Source: Mycoplasma zalophidermidis
GTDB lineage: Bacteria; Bacillota_I; Bacilli_A; Mycoplasmatales; Metamycoplasmataceae
Direction: 5' to 3'
Assembly (NCBI RefSeq): GCF_018913985.1
Contig: NZ_JAHMHK010000003.1
Coordinates: 30,580 to 94,579 of the forward strand
Length of the DNA: 64,000 bases
Shown here piece by piece: positions 8,821 to 19,773 of the stretch. Each line of letters opens with the position of its first letter. The first letter of the stretch is position 1. The translations under genes were made by a program, and so were the position numbers. Below the pieces are notes generated by a model. That model was not told where the DNA came from. It saw only the letters and a list, made by a program, of their open reading frames with translations, and did no database searches.

Positions 8821-11312
8821 TTTAATTCCTCTCTATATTGCTCAATTTCTTTATTGAATTTAGCAAGTTTGTCTCTTTCCTCTTGAATTTTATTGGCAGG
8901 TGCTTTGGCAACGAAATTAGCATTATTTAACATTTGACTAGCTCGTTTTATTTCGCTTTCTAAAACGAGTATTTTTTGTTTAAGTTCACTAATATATATT
9001 TGTTTTCTTTCTTCACTTTCCTCAATATTGACGATTAAATCTCCGTCGACAAAAACAGTGTCTTTATTTTCTTTAATTGTGGCATTGGCAAGTTTATATA
9101 TAGAATCTATAATGAATGAATTTTTGACAAAATTTATATCATATTTGATAGTTTCTTTTTTACTAATTCCGTTGTCTTCTCTGTATTTACGCAAAATTGA
9201 AACTGTTTTAATAATTAAATCTACTTCATTAACCATATTAGATTTTGAAAGTTTAAGACTTAGAGGCTCAGATTCCAAAATTTCCTCATTATAAAGAGTT
9301 TTATATAAGTAATCAGTTATAAATGGAAGTAGTGGGTGAAGGATTATCAACATTTTTTTAAAGTTGGCAAGAGCTGCTTTTTTATTAGGCATAATTTTAA
9401 GCATTTCAACATATCATGAAGAGAAATCATTGTAAATAAATTTGTTAAGTTCATAGCCTATAATTGTTAATTCATATTTTTCAAAAGCGTTATCAATTGT
9501 TTTATTTAATTTAACAAGTTTGTTATTAATTCAATGGTCTGCTTGTGATGGTTTTTTGTTATTATCTTCGGGCAGGTTTTGAATATATCTTGCTATATTT
9601 CAGATTTTGTTACATAATCCTCATGCGGATTTAATTTTTTCTGTTGAGTATCTAATGTCCAATCCCGGTGTTGTATTAGTTGTTAAAAATCATCTTAAAG
9701 CATCAGCTCCATATTCTTCAACTACTTCCATTGGGTCAATACCATTGCCTAGCGATTTGGACATTTTACGTCCTTGTTCGTCTCTAACCAAACCTGTTAA
9801 TAGTAAATGCTCAAAAGGTTTATTGTTTTTGAATGCTAATGAGAAAAAGTACATTCTAGCAACTCAGAAGAAAATTATGTCATAGCCGGTAACCAATAGG
9901 GAAGTTGGAAAGTAGCGATTTAGCATATTCTCTGATTTTTTAAGCGGTCATCCAAGAAATGAAAATGGTGCAAGTCCAGAAGAGAATCAAGTATCGAGAA
10001 CATCACTGTCCTGTACTCAGCCTTCGCCAGGACATGATTCTTGAACTTTTATATTTTCACCATTGTATCATGCTGGAATACGGTGCCCTCATCAAAGTTG
10101 CCGTGAAATGGTTCAGTCATAAGCGTTTTCCATTCATGTTTTTAAAGTATCTTTAAAACGTTTTGGGAAAAATTTAACAGAATCACATTTTTTTAAATGA
10201 CTCAAAATTAATTTATTCAATTCTTCCATTTTAACAAATCATTGTGGCATAACCAATATTTCAACAGGTTCGCCGCTTCGTTCAGAGTAGCCAACGTTAG
10301 AAGTTGTTTTTTCAATCTTGACAATTAGGTCGTTATCAATTAAATATTGTTCAATTTTTTTACGAGCTTCAAAACGTTCAAGACCGTGAAAAATTGAGTC
10401 AGGAGCATTTATGAAACCGTCTTGATTAATCGTTTCAATAACATCTAAATCATGTTTTTTAATAATATCAATATCAACTTCAGCATGTGCAGATAATTTC
10501 ATTAATCCGCTACCAAATTCAATTTCTGTATACTCATCAGCAATGAAAGGAATAATTTTTTTAGTTAATGGGTGGATTATTTCAATGTTTTTTAATTTGT
10601 TGTAACGTTTATCATTTGGGTTGTAAATAACCGCTACATCCGAAAGCATAGTTTCGGGTCTTACTGTGGCGATAGTTAAAAATTCATTTGAATTTGCAAT
10701 TGGGTATTTGATATATAACATGTTTTGCTCAGTGGCTTTAGGCAGCACCTCAATGTTTGATAAAGCTGTTTTTAATTTAGGGTCTCAATTAATGGCTTTT
10801 GTGCCTCTGTAAATCAAACCTCTTTTGTAAAAATCTATAAAAGCTTTGTTAACGGCTTTGTTTGATTCTTTATCTAAAGTGAAACGTTCACGCTTATAAT
10901 CAAGTCCTAATCCCAATGTTTCTCATTGTTTTCTAATTGAATCTGAGTATTTGTGTTTTCAGTCTCAAATTTTATTTACAAATTCATCTCGTCCAAAATC
11001 GTGTCTAGATTTTCCGGTTAATTTGTAAATATTACTTTCAACTTTACTTTGAGTAGCAATACCAGCATGATCCATTCCTGCAACATAAAAAACATCATAA
11101 CCTTTCAGTTTCTTATATCTGATTATCGTGTCTTGAAGCGCTGTATTTAGCGCGTGCCCAATGTGCAATTTACCCGTGACATTCGGTGGAGGTAAAATTA
11201 TAGTGAAAGGTCTTTTAGTTAAATCATGTTTGCTAAAAAAACCTTTCTGTTTTCATTTTTTTGAAATTTTTGATTCAAATTTATTCGGTTCATAAATCTT
11301 ATTTAGTTTCAT
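8808..11312 (-). CDS. valS: Valyl-tRNA synthetase
   Basis: Charges tRNA-Val. The 834-residue class I enzyme has [16 protein letters not shown] (HIGH at about residues 50-53) and [11 protein letters not shown] (KMSKS near residue 515), an anticodon domain and a C-terminal coiled coil rich in K/E/R. The editing domain has [11 protein letters not shown], matching the usual TTRPETMLGD, but the usual AHDPND block reads AHAEVD, so one conserved Asp is replaced by Ala. An apparent TGA stop at 8817 is Trp in this code; the true end is TAG at 8808-8810, inside folD. A TATAAT-like box lies just downstream of the preceding terminator. Confidence 0.96.
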
Positions 11313-11360
11313 AATTCCACCTTCATTGTTAATATGTATAATTAATATATATTATTATAT

Positions 11361-11385
11361 CAAAATAAGGGCTTTGTGCCCTTAT
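11361..11385 (-). terminator. Terminator after the OppF-like gene
   Basis: ATAAGGGC and GCCCTTAT form a perfect 8-bp stem with loop TTTGT (plus-strand sense). On the minus strand it is followed by TTTTG. The short T run makes it moderately convincing. Confidence 0.6.
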
Positions 11386-11489
11386 ATTGAGTTAAAATTT
11401 AGTTTTTTAAATATGGATTAAAATTATAAGTTTTTATGTGTTGTTTTTCCAAATTACGTGTTTTATAGTTGTGTTAGTATTTTGTCTAA

Positions 11490-13919
11490 TTAGTAGGCAT
11501 CTTCATTTTCTGTTAAATTAATTTCAAATGATGAGACATCTAGATTTTCATTATAAATCATGAATTCCTTGGTTATATTTTGTGTATCTATATCGATTTT
11601 GTTTAAATTTGTGGTATCTAAATTTACAATCATCGTGTCTGTTGAATCGGTATATGATTCTAAATCATTGATAGTTGTTAAATCTTGCTCTTGAGTTTCA
11701 ATCATTGGTTGAATTTGATGTAATTCATCAGCTGATAATCGCTTAATTATTGAATTAGGAGCAACAATAAAATGGTCGTTGCTAAACTCGAATAAATCGC
11801 TAAAAGCATAATTTTCTATATCTTCTTTAGTTTGCTTTTTAAATGGAATATTATCTAATCAGCGTCTGAAAACAGGGTGAAGTGGTTGTTTGAATAAGTC
11901 TTTGGTTTTACCATATTCAATTAATTTATTGTCGTAGAAGACAAAAAGATTTTCAAAATCATTATCCAAAATTAAATCTCTGTTATTGGTAATAAATGTG
12001 TAAGTAATGCCAGATTTCGCGCAGAATTCTTTATTTATTCTTAAAAATTCGTTTTTCAAACGATAATCACTGTTTGTAATATCGTCAGCGATAAATAGAG
12101 TTGTTGCTCCATTCATAAGTTCAGATAAAAGACCCATTTTTAGGCGAGAAATTGGCGAAATGTTTGTTATAGGTTTGGTTAAACTTGCAGTTGAAAAAGA
12201 AACAGAGTTTAGAATTTCAATTAATCTGGCAAATAAATCGATATGTTTAATATTTTTAACCGATAAATCAAACTTATCAAAAATTAAATAACGAATTAAT
12301 TCTAAATAATCAAACATGAAATTGATTGAAGAGTAAATTTTGTTTAAGTTATAAGTTGATTCGCGAATTTGATGCAATGCATCAATTTCAAATTTGTTGT
12401 TTTTGTTTGTTTTTTCAATATATTCGTCAAATTTAATAGTTCATTGTGTGTTAATGTATAAAAGATTTTGATGGATCTTAATTACTTGGTTACAGTTGTT
12501 ATTTAACATAGTGTTATTTAAAATTGTATTTTTATATTCGCTACGATCAATTTCTTTTTTTCATTCTATTTTTGCTGAACTCAAGTCAATTTCAGTCTTT
12601 AAATAATTAATTTCTTCGTCAAAATTTTCAATACCAAAGACATTCATTTTTTTGTGTTTAACTCGTCTTTTTTTATTTTGAAGTGATTTTATTTCCTCGT
12701 GGTACATTGATTCATTGCTTAAACTTGTTTCTACGTACTGGTTCAAATCTAAATAGAATTCTTTTTTAATTATGCTGTTTATTTTTTTTGTTGAAAATTT
12801 ATGTTGACTGATTGTTGTATTAGATAAGTTATTTGCAATAAAAAGTGACATTCTCGAGTCTAAATAAGTCTTTAATTCATCAAAATTAGATTCAGTTAAA
12901 TATTTAATTCCTCTTTTGTTGTTTTTTAAGGTTTTGATAATATATTTTTTAACAGCTATTTGTTTCGCTAAATATCGATATTGTTGAGAGTTTTTTTGAA
13001 AATATAGCACCTTATTTCTTTGCAATTTAATTGCTTTCTTATATCAGGAAATAATGTTTTTTATTCTTTTTTGCGCAGTTTTGTATACTTCTGATCTGGT
13101 TTTTTTAAGTATAGATATTTCATTTTTGATATCGTTCAGAAATAATGTTCTTTTAACCATTTCTCTTGAAGTTTTATGCATTTTTCTCAGTAGTTCGAAT
13201 CTTTTAATTAATGATTCTAAATGTGCCCTTCCCAAGTAATCATTGCTGCTGTAATACATATCAATAACTTCTTTGCAAGTGTGGTAAATTTCTCGATAAA
13301 CATCTAGGAAGTTACCGATAGTTTGGTCAATAAAGTGTTCAAAAATGTCGTTATGCTTATATGAACTTCCTAATGCTTCAGAAATATTATTATCTTTAAT
13401 TTGATTCATTGTTTCTTTTAATAAAAATTCATGTTCACGTTTAAAATTACTAATCTCAGATGCAATCGTGTTAATTTTAGTTTTAATTGTATTCAACAAA
13501 ATATTTCTTATTTCATATTCTTTTACGCTCATAACAGATCTAAGGAGGTCTAATCTTGAATTAGTTATTTGATAGTTTTCTTTAATCCGTTGATATTCAT
13601 GAACAATAGGGATCGAATTGGAATCCAATCTTAATGAATCAAGATTAAAAAAGGAAATATTATTTAAAATTTCTTTATTGTTTCAAACCTCTGTGGGTAT
13701 TGAATGGTTATTATAAATTTTTAAAGTTTTAATATTTTTGTTAGACATCAATATTCTGACAAATCCTTTACCAAACAGTTTTGATTCATGATCCAAAACT
13801 AAAAAAGCATTAGAAGAATTTTTGTCTAATGCAATCAACGGGATGTCAGTAAAGTTGTCTTTTGTTCTATTAGGTTTAAAATGTAATTCGAGTGTAAATA
13901 TTTTTTTTGATTGCTCCAT
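11490..13919 (-). CDS. Degenerate OppF-like ABC ATPase homologue, nucleotide-binding motifs lost
   Basis: The 809-residue protein has the outline of the large mollicute OppF (roughly 850 residues, with a long helical insertion in the ATPase fold). Residues 1-75 resemble the start of an ABC domain, but the Walker A position reads DHESKLFGKGF instead of GxxGxGKST. A helical, Lys/Glu-rich region follows (about 90-540). The C-terminal part reads like an ABC half-domain: TNISPISRLKMGLLSEL where the LSGGQ signature belongs, ATTLFIADDI for Walker B (second acid is Asp, not Glu), GKTKDLFKQPLHPVFRRWL like the OppF tail. No other opp genes are nearby. I infer a non-hydrolysing paralogue. The start appears leaderless, with an AT-rich -10-like tract right before the ATG. 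Confidence 0.6.
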
Positions 13920-14044
13920 AATATATATATTTTATCTCAATAATTTAATATGGATACTATTTATAAAATTATGAATCAAAAAAATAATGGATTTTATTAT
14001 GTTTTTTGATGAATTGATTGATTTTTCTATAATTTTGGTAAAAC

Positions 14045-14065
14045 AAAAAATGGCATTAGCCATTT
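14045..14065 (-). terminator. Terminator of the map-rplQ operon
   Basis: AAATGGC and GCCATTT pair around a 4-nt loop; the minus-strand transcript then runs into a T stretch (TTTTTTG). It lies 31 nt past the rplQ stop. Confidence 0.85.
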
Positions 14066-14096
14066 TCGTTGATTAGTAATTAAAGTTATTTGAATG

Positions 14097-14459
14097 TTAG
14101 ACTAATTCAATAATAGCCATAGGGGCTGAGTCACCTTGACGAGAAACTAATTTGTAAATACGTGTGTATCCACCATTTCTTTCTGCGTATTTAGGTGCGA
14201 TTGTGTCGAATAAGTGTTTTAGGACGTCTTTGCTACCTTCTACTAAGGTTGGACGTAGGAATGAGGCAACAGCACGACGGTTTGCAAGAGTTGGGTTTTT
14301 AGCTTTTGTGATCATTTTTTCTGCGTGACGACGCAATTCTTTTGCACGTGTTAAAGTTGTTGTAATACGACCGTGTTTGAATAATTCACTCACAAGTGTA
14401 CGCATTACACCTTTTCTTCATTTAGTATCACGGCTGTAAATTTGTTTTGGATTAGCCAT
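14097..14459 (-). CDS. rplQ: Large-subunit ribosomal protein bL17
   Basis: Structural protein at the polypeptide exit side of the 50S subunit. The 120-residue product starts [20 protein letters not shown], has [21 protein letters not shown] and ends [23 protein letters not shown], all typical. One UGA-Trp sits at residue 14. Its ATG shares a base with the rpoA stop (TAATG), the usual rpoA-rplQ coupling. Confidence 0.97.
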
Positions 14460-15478
14460 TATTCTTCTCCTTTAGTTAATTCATAATCGAATTCTTGTAG
14501 TTTTGAAATAATTTCTTCAAGAGATTTTTTACCCAAGTTTTTAGTATTTTCAAGTTCTTCGTATGTCATAGCAGCAATTTGTGATAATGATGTTTTTCCA
14601 ATTTTTCTTAGTGCGTTTAGTGAACGAACAGAAAGGTTTAATTGAGAAATATCTAAATCATTTTCTTCTTTTTCAACTTCTTTTTCAACTTCTTCTTTTT
14701 TAAAAATAGAATCAATAACCATATCTTCAACTTTGCCAATAACACTAAAGTGAGCAACTAAAATTTCACAAGCTTGTTTTAAAGCTTCTTTAGCGCCGAC
14801 GGTACCGTCGGTTGTTATATTAAATTCTAGTCTTTCTTCAATGTTGTTTGAAGCTGAGTTTAATTCACTAACTTTATAGTTAACATTTTCAATTGGACTA
14901 AAGTTTGAGTCGGTAGCAATTAAGATACCTTTTTTAATATTTGATTGAATTTGACTTAAAAAATTTACAGATGAAATAAGCTTTTTATTTTCTTCGCTTG
15001 AAGTATAGCCACGTCCAGCACGTAGATACATTTCTAAGTGCAGACTTCCTTTGGCACTAATTGTAGCTAAGTCAACTGATTTTGAGGTAATTTCAATATT
15101 TGAATTAACAACTTCAAGATTTCTTGAGGTTACTAAACCCGGTTTATCAGCATTTAATACAACTTTGATAACTTCGTCATCACTTACTAAATCTGGGTCA
15201 TATTGGAATTTAACTTTACGTAAATTCATTATTAATGATGTAACATCTTCAACTACACCTTGCATAACTTCAAATTCATGCTCAACACCTTCAATCTTAA
15301 CTGCACATAATGCTAATGAAGTTATGTTTGATAACAGAACTCTTCTTAAAGCAACTGCAACAGTTTGACCAAAACCTCTTTCAAGTGGTTGAATTGCAAA
15401 AGTCGTTGTGTTAACTTCTTTTGCGTTTGAATTGATGGTCTCGACTTGTGTGTAGTCTAATTTTGCCATTTTTTCCAT
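14459..15478 (-). CDS. rpoA: RNA polymerase alpha subunit
   Basis: Scaffold for RNA polymerase assembly and contact site for promoters and regulators. The 339-residue protein has the N-terminal dimerisation domain (QPLERGFGQTVAVALRRVLL, the EFEVMQGVVEDVTSLIMNLR block) and a C-terminal domain with two helix-hairpin-helix-like motifs (LNALRKIGKTSLSQIAAMT and NLGKKSLEEIISKL). An acidic VEKEVEKEEND linker joins them. A second Met at residue 4 is an alternative start. It sits between rpsK and rplQ as in most bacteria. Confidence 0.97.
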   Translation of the reverse strand: MEKMAKLDYTQVETINSNAKEVNTTTFAIQPLERGFGQTVAVALRRVLLSNITSLALCAVKIEGVEHEFEVMQGVVEDVTSLIMNLRKVKFQYDPDLVSDDEVIKVVLNADKPGLVTSRNLEVVNSNIEITSKSVDLATISAKGSLHLEMYLRAGRGYTSSEENKKLISSVNFLSQIQSNIKKGILIATDSNFSPIENVNYKVSELNSASNNIEERLEFNITTDGTVGAKEALKQACEILVAHFSVIGKVEDMVIDSIFKKEEVEKEVEKEENDLDISQLNLSVRSLNALRKIGKTSLSQIAAMTYEELENTKNLGKKSLEEIISKLQEFDYELTKGEE

Positions 15479-15502
15479 ATTTACTCCTTCTTGATATTAT
15501 TT

Positions 15503-15901
15503 CTATCTCATTTTTTCACGTTTAAGAACACGTTTAGGAGGTCTTGTACCGTTGTGTGGTACAGGTGTAACATCCTTGATTTCTGTGACAGTTATTCCTG
15601 ATACTTCAATTTGTTTACGAGCAGCATCTTTACCAGCTCCTAAACCTTTTAATTCAACTCTAACAGTTTTCATACCACGTTCTTTAGCTAATTCTGTAGC
15701 AGCTTGAGCTGCTAAACCAGCTGCATAAGGTGTTTTTTTCTTAGAACCTTTGTAGCCGATTGCACCAGAAGAAGATCATGCAACTACGTTACCTTGCTCA
15801 TCAGCAAAAGTAACAATTGTGTTTTGGTTAGTTGAGTGGATGTGCGCAACACCGCTAACAACTAATCTTTTTTTAGTTTTTTTAGTAGTTTTTGTAGCCA
15901 T
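15503..15901 (-). CDS. rpsK: Small-subunit ribosomal protein uS11
   Basis: Platform protein of the 30S subunit. The 132-residue product has the [19 protein letters not shown] block, [41 protein letters not shown] and the C-terminal [20 protein letters not shown]. One UGA-Trp follows NVVAW. The operon order rpsM-rpsK-rpoA-rplQ is canonical. Confidence 0.97.
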
Positions 15902-15913
15902 TATAATCTCCTA

Positions 15914-16279
15914 TTATTTCTTCTTACCAGCAACAGTTTTTCTAGGACCTTTACGTGTACGAGCATTACTTTTTGTAGATTGCCCTCTAACTGGAAGTCC
16001 TTTTCTGTGTCTCATTCCACGGTAGCATTTGATTTCCATTAAACGTTTGATGTTCAATGAAACTTCACGGTGTAAATCACCTTCAGTTTGGTATCCTCTT
16101 GCTACTTCACGGATTGCTGATAGTTGTTCTTCTGATAAATCTTTAACTCTTACGTTTTCATCGATATTTGCTTTTGCACAAATTTCTTTTGCTCTTGTTG
16201 GGCCAATTCCAAAAATGTATGTTAATGAAACAACAACACGTTTGTTATTTGGTATTTCAATGTTTAAAATTCTAGCCAT
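15914..16279 (-). CDS. rpsM: Small-subunit ribosomal protein uS13
   Basis: Head protein of the 30S subunit that contacts the P-site tRNA and bridges to the large subunit. The 121-residue product begins [20 protein letters not shown] and ends with the basic tail [20 protein letters not shown] plus lysines. The helix-two-turn-helix part reads [19 protein letters not shown]. It lies 12 nt before rpsK. Confidence 0.97.
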   Translation of the reverse strand: MARILNIEIPNNKRVVVSLTYIFGIGPTRAKEICAKANIDENVRVKDLSEEQLSAIREVARGYQTEGDLHREVSLNIKRLMEIKCYRGMRHRKGLPVRGQSTKSNARTRKGPRKTVAGKKK

Positions 16280-16287
16280 TTAATTTC

Positions 16288-16401
16288 CTATCCTTGTCTT
16301 TGTTTGTGTTTTGGTAGGGCACAGATTATTCTGATAATGCCTCTACGTTTAATAACACGACAATCCTTACACATTTTTTTAACACTAGCTCTAACTTTCA
16401 T
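16288..16401 (-). CDS. rpmJ: Large-subunit ribosomal protein bL36
   Basis: The 37-residue zinc-ribbon protein of the 50S subunit. The sequence [20 protein letters not shown] followed by a C-terminal LPKHKQRQG matches the family. Cys11 and Cys14 start the zinc site, Cys27 and His32 complete it, so this is the zinc-binding (C+) form. It lies between infA and rpmJ's usual partner rpsM and ends in TAG. Confidence 0.95.
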   Translation of the reverse strand: MKVRASVKKMCKDCRVIKRRGIIRIICALPKHKQRQG

Positions 16402-16410
16402 TTTGTCTCC

Positions 16411-16626
16411 TTATCTGTGACGGTAGATAATTCTGCCCAAGTTTAAGTTATATGGGCTGATTTCTACGTCTACTGAATCGCCAGGCAAGATACGAATATG
16501 GTTAACACGCATCTTTCCTGAAATATGAGCTTTAATTACTAAACCGTTTTCAAGTTCAACCTCATACTCGTCGGTAGAGAAGGCTTGCTTTACAACGGCT
16601 TTAAATTTAATAGCATCTTTTGCCAT
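16411..16626 (-). CDS. infA: Translation initiation factor IF-1
   Basis: OB-fold factor that binds the A site of the 30S subunit during initiation. The 71-residue product [20 protein letters not shown] ... LGRIIYRHR has the family's [23 protein letters not shown] core. The first helix differs from the common start MAKEDVIEVEG but the length is standard. It directly follows map: the map stop TAA and the infA ATG are adjacent. Confidence 0.96.
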   Translation of the reverse strand: MAKDAIKFKAVVKQAFSTDEYEVELENGLVIKAHISGKMRVNHIRILPGDSVDVEISPYNLNLGRIIYRHR

Positions 16627-17376
16627 TTAAATTCCTTTCGTCAATATAACACCCTTGCCATCCTTAATTAGGACTGTGTGCTCATAGTGTGCATTGTTTA
16701 AACCGCTAGCGCTAACAACGGTTCATCCATCACTTTTAATTTTTATACGAGCATTTTTTTGCATAATCATTGGTTCAATACAAATGACCATTCCATCAAC
16801 TAATTTAGGACCTGTCCCTGGTTTTCCGTCATTGTGGACGTTAGGGTCTTCATGAACATCTCGACCGATGCCATGACCGCAATAATCCGATGGGGTATAA
16901 AGTTTGTTTTTTTTGATTACTTGACCAATAGCGTAACTAATATCTCCGATTCTGGCGCCCGGCTTAATAGCGTCAACACCTGCTTGGAAAGCTAATTTAG
17001 CTACTTTAATTAATTTTTGGTCAGTGGGAGTGATTTTGCCCACGCCTTTTGTGAAAGCACTATCACTGTTCATTCCGTTATAGGTGCAACCCATGTCGCA
17101 AGAGATTAAATCACCATCTTTTAACACATAGTCGCTAGGAATGCCATGGATCAATTCTTCGTTTACTGAGATGCACATTGTATTGGGGAAACCATACAAT
17201 CCTAGGAAGGCAGGTCTAGCACCTCGTTTTATTGTTTCATTAAAAGCGATTGAATCCAGTTCTTTTAATGAGACCCCTGGTCTTATGGCGTCATAAACAA
17301 CCTGTTTGACTTCAGCCAGGATTTGACAACATTTTGTTATATCTTCAATTTGCTTTTGCGTTTTGATTAGTATCAT
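16627..17376 (-). CDS. map: Methionine aminopeptidase, type I
   Basis: Removes N-terminal Met from new proteins. The 249-residue protein shows the five metal ligands in order: Asp in SCDMGC, Asp in NSDSAF, His in GHGIGRDVHE, Glu in CIEPM and Glu in HYEHTV. One UGA-Trp lies near the C-terminus. It heads map-infA-rpmJ-rpsM-rpsK-rpoA-rplQ. A terminator separates it from adk upstream, so it likely has its own promoter in the AT-rich stretch 17385-17520. Confidence 0.96.
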
Positions 17377-17521
17377 GTTGCTCTTCCTTAATTAGTTATT
17401 AACAAATAACTTTTTAAATTTTAACATAAATATATATATTTAGTAATAAATATTTTATTTTATTACATTATATAATTCTTCCTTTTACCTATTTTATTGG
17501 TTTAAATTAAGCGTATTAATA

Positions 17522-17552
17522 ATAAAAAAAGACCTATTTTTGGAGTCTTTTT
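17522..17552 (-). terminator. Terminator overlapping the adk stop
   Basis: On the minus strand an A-rich/AGAC arm pairs with GTCT followed by seven T around TCCAAAAATAG. The hairpin includes the last adk codons and the TAG at 17534. It divides secY-adk from map. Confidence 0.7.
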
Positions 17553-18193
17553 ATAATATTATTTGCGATATCATCAGCGTTTCCGGATGCGTCGAAATCA
17601 ATCATTTTTCCACTGGTTTCGTAAAAATCTAGTAGTGGTTTTGTTTCGTCATGATAGACTTTTTGTCTAACTTTAATTGCATCAATTGCGTCATCAGAAC
17701 GAGTAATTAATAAACTTTGACATTTTTCACATCTATCACCAAGTTTCGATGGCATGTATTCAACGTGGTAACCCGTGTTGCATGTAGGACAAAATCTACG
17801 TCCTGATAATCTCTTTAGAATTAATTCTTCAGGTGCATATAGTGAAATAACAACATATTCAAAACCTTTGATAGTGTCTAAAAATTGTCCTTGGTGTAAG
17901 GTTCTAGGGTAGCCATCAAGAATTACTGTTTTGTTTTCTTTTTGTAGTTGAGTTAATTTATTTTTAACGATTTCATTTGTTATTTCATCAGGAACGTATT
18001 TACCTGATTTTACAATTTCAGATACTTTTAAACCTAGTTCACTTTTTTTAGTAATTTCTTCACGAAATATGCTGCCAGTTGATAAGTGAATAAATCCGTA
18101 TTGTTTTGCGATTACGGAAGCAACTGTTCCTTTTCCCACACCAGGAGGGCCCATAAAGACCATGTTTAATTTTGCGTTTTTGCCGTCTATCAT
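17534..18193 (-). CDS. adk: Adenylate kinase
   Basis: Interconverts ATP + AMP and 2 ADP. The 219-residue protein has the P-loop GPPGVGKGT at residues 15-23, the AMP site LSTGSIFREE, the DGYPRT motif and a LID domain with four Cys (CPTC ... CEKC), so it is the zinc-binding long form. Its ATG lies 7 nt inside the 3' end of secY. Gene order secY-adk is conserved in bacteria. Confidence 0.97.
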   Translation of the reverse strand: MIDGKNAKLNMVFMGPPGVGKGTVASVIAKQYGFIHLSTGSIFREEITKKSELGLKVSEIVKSGKYVPDEITNEIVKNKLTQLQKENKTVILDGYPRTLHQGQFLDTIKGFEYVVISLYAPEELILKRLSGRRFCPTCNTGYHVEYMPSKLGDRCEKCQSLLITRSDDAIDAIKVRQKVYHDETKPLLDFYETSGKMIDFDASGNADDIANNIIKRLQK

Positions 18194-19662
18194 AATAATC
18201 CATCTCCGTTTGCTTTAATGTTTTTAGATTTTTTATCAGGAGCGTGTTCACCGTAAGTATTTTCGTAGGCGATTTGGTCACTAATTTTACGTGATAATTG
18301 TTTTTGTTTTGCAAGATGTGTTGTTTTTAATCTTGCTTTAAATTGTCCAATGGTTTCTAATGCTACTGATACTAAAATCATAATACTTGTACCGCCGAAT
18401 GAAATAATCGGGGGTCAATTAATTAGCAGTATTTGAAGATATTGAAATGAAGCTAATAAAACCAAATAAAATGCACTAAATGTCGAAAGTCTTAAAACTG
18501 TTGAAAATAAATAATCTTCGGTTTCCTCGCCTGGTTGTATACCAGGTATAAAAGTTGAATTTTTAGCAAAATCTTCACTGATTTTATCAATTTTTGATTG
18601 TTGTATTCCCATTAAATAACTGAAGAAAAAGGTAATTACAACTAATAATGATAGTCCAAGTGGAGATGTAAATTTTAAGTATTCTTCTATTCATGCCTTA
18701 CCTGCATTACCGGTTGGCAAAATACGAGCAATCATAATTGGAAATGAAATTACCATTGTAGAGAAAATAATTGGCATAATACCACCAGGATTTAATTTGA
18801 TTGGTAATTTTCCCATTTCTTTCACATTGCGCGAACGACCAGCACCTGTTTGTTGAATTGGAATATGACGTTCCGAGTTATAAATTAACCCTACAACGAA
18901 TAAAGTTAAAGCAAATATAAATAAGTATCCTAAAAAGTTTAGTGCTCCAACAAATAATGATGAAGAAGAGCCAGTACCTACAAAGTAGTTAACAGCTTGT
19001 TTAAATTGGTTGGGTAATGCGAAAGCCATACCTGTAAAAATAATCAATGAAGTACCGTTGCCAATACCCTTATCTGTAATTTGTTCGGCAATAAATAATG
19101 AAAACAATGAGCCACCGATTAAGATCATGGGCACAATAAAGTATGTTGTGACGTTTAATGAACCCGAACCATATGCAGGAATAATTTCAATAAATGGATT
19201 GTCTCCCGAACCTAGGGATTTCGATAGTAATATTGCTTGTGGAAAGGCTATAAATAGAGTCAAGATTCTTGTCATGACATTTAGCTTCCTACGACCATGT
19301 GGACCTGATTGACTTAATTTTTGAATGGAAGGGAATAAACGTGTCTGTAACAGTGACATAATTAATGAAGCGTTAATAAACGGACTAATACCGAGCGCAA
19401 CTAATGAAAAGTTTTTTAGTCCACCACCACCGATTAGGTTTAATGTATTAAAAAACGTATCTTGATTTAGAACATCCTGTGTTTTAATTTTTACAAACGG
19501 TGCTCCAATTGTAGTCATAATGACATAAATTGCTAAAAAACTTAGTGTAAATAAAAGTTTTTTTGTTACATCTTTATTCTCTCAAAAGTTTTTTGACCAA
19601 TGAGACAGTCGATATCAAAGTTTGGAAATGTTATAACCGAGGTTTCCGAAAAATCTTTTCAT
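18187..19662 (-). CDS. secY: Protein translocase subunit SecY
   Basis: Channel of the Sec translocon. The 491-residue protein has about ten hydrophobic segments. Landmarks are LVALGISPFINASLIMSLL, SQSGPHGRRKLN, QITDKGIGNGTSLIIF, RHIPIQQTGAGRSR and LPIKLNPGGIMPIIFS. The apparent TGA stop at 18190 is Trp here; the real end is TAG at 18187, overlapping adk by 7 nt. The N-terminus is extended by about 30 Trp/Lys-rich residues before TM1. A good ribosome site (AAAGGACT) and a promoter lie upstream. rplO is not upstream; tkt is. Confidence 0.97.
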
Positions 19663-19700
19663 ATAGTCCTTTCGCACTGAATTTATAAATAATATTTATC

Positions 19701-19730
19701 ATTATACTAAATAATAATAATTTTCGTCCA
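19701..19730 (-). promoter_or_regulatory. Predicted promoter of secY-adk
   Basis: On the minus strand TGGACG (19725-19730) and TATAAT (19701-19706) are separated by 18 nt, about 38 nt before the secY ATG. It explains how secY is expressed apart from the spc ribosomal operon. Confidence 0.6.
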
Positions 19731-19773
19731 TTTTTTGACTTTGTTTTTTTCAATTTAAAAATAGAAAATATAG

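Noticed and set aside
18060..18314. Extra minus-strand frame across secY and adk
   Set aside because: Out of frame with both well-supported genes; no ribosome site.
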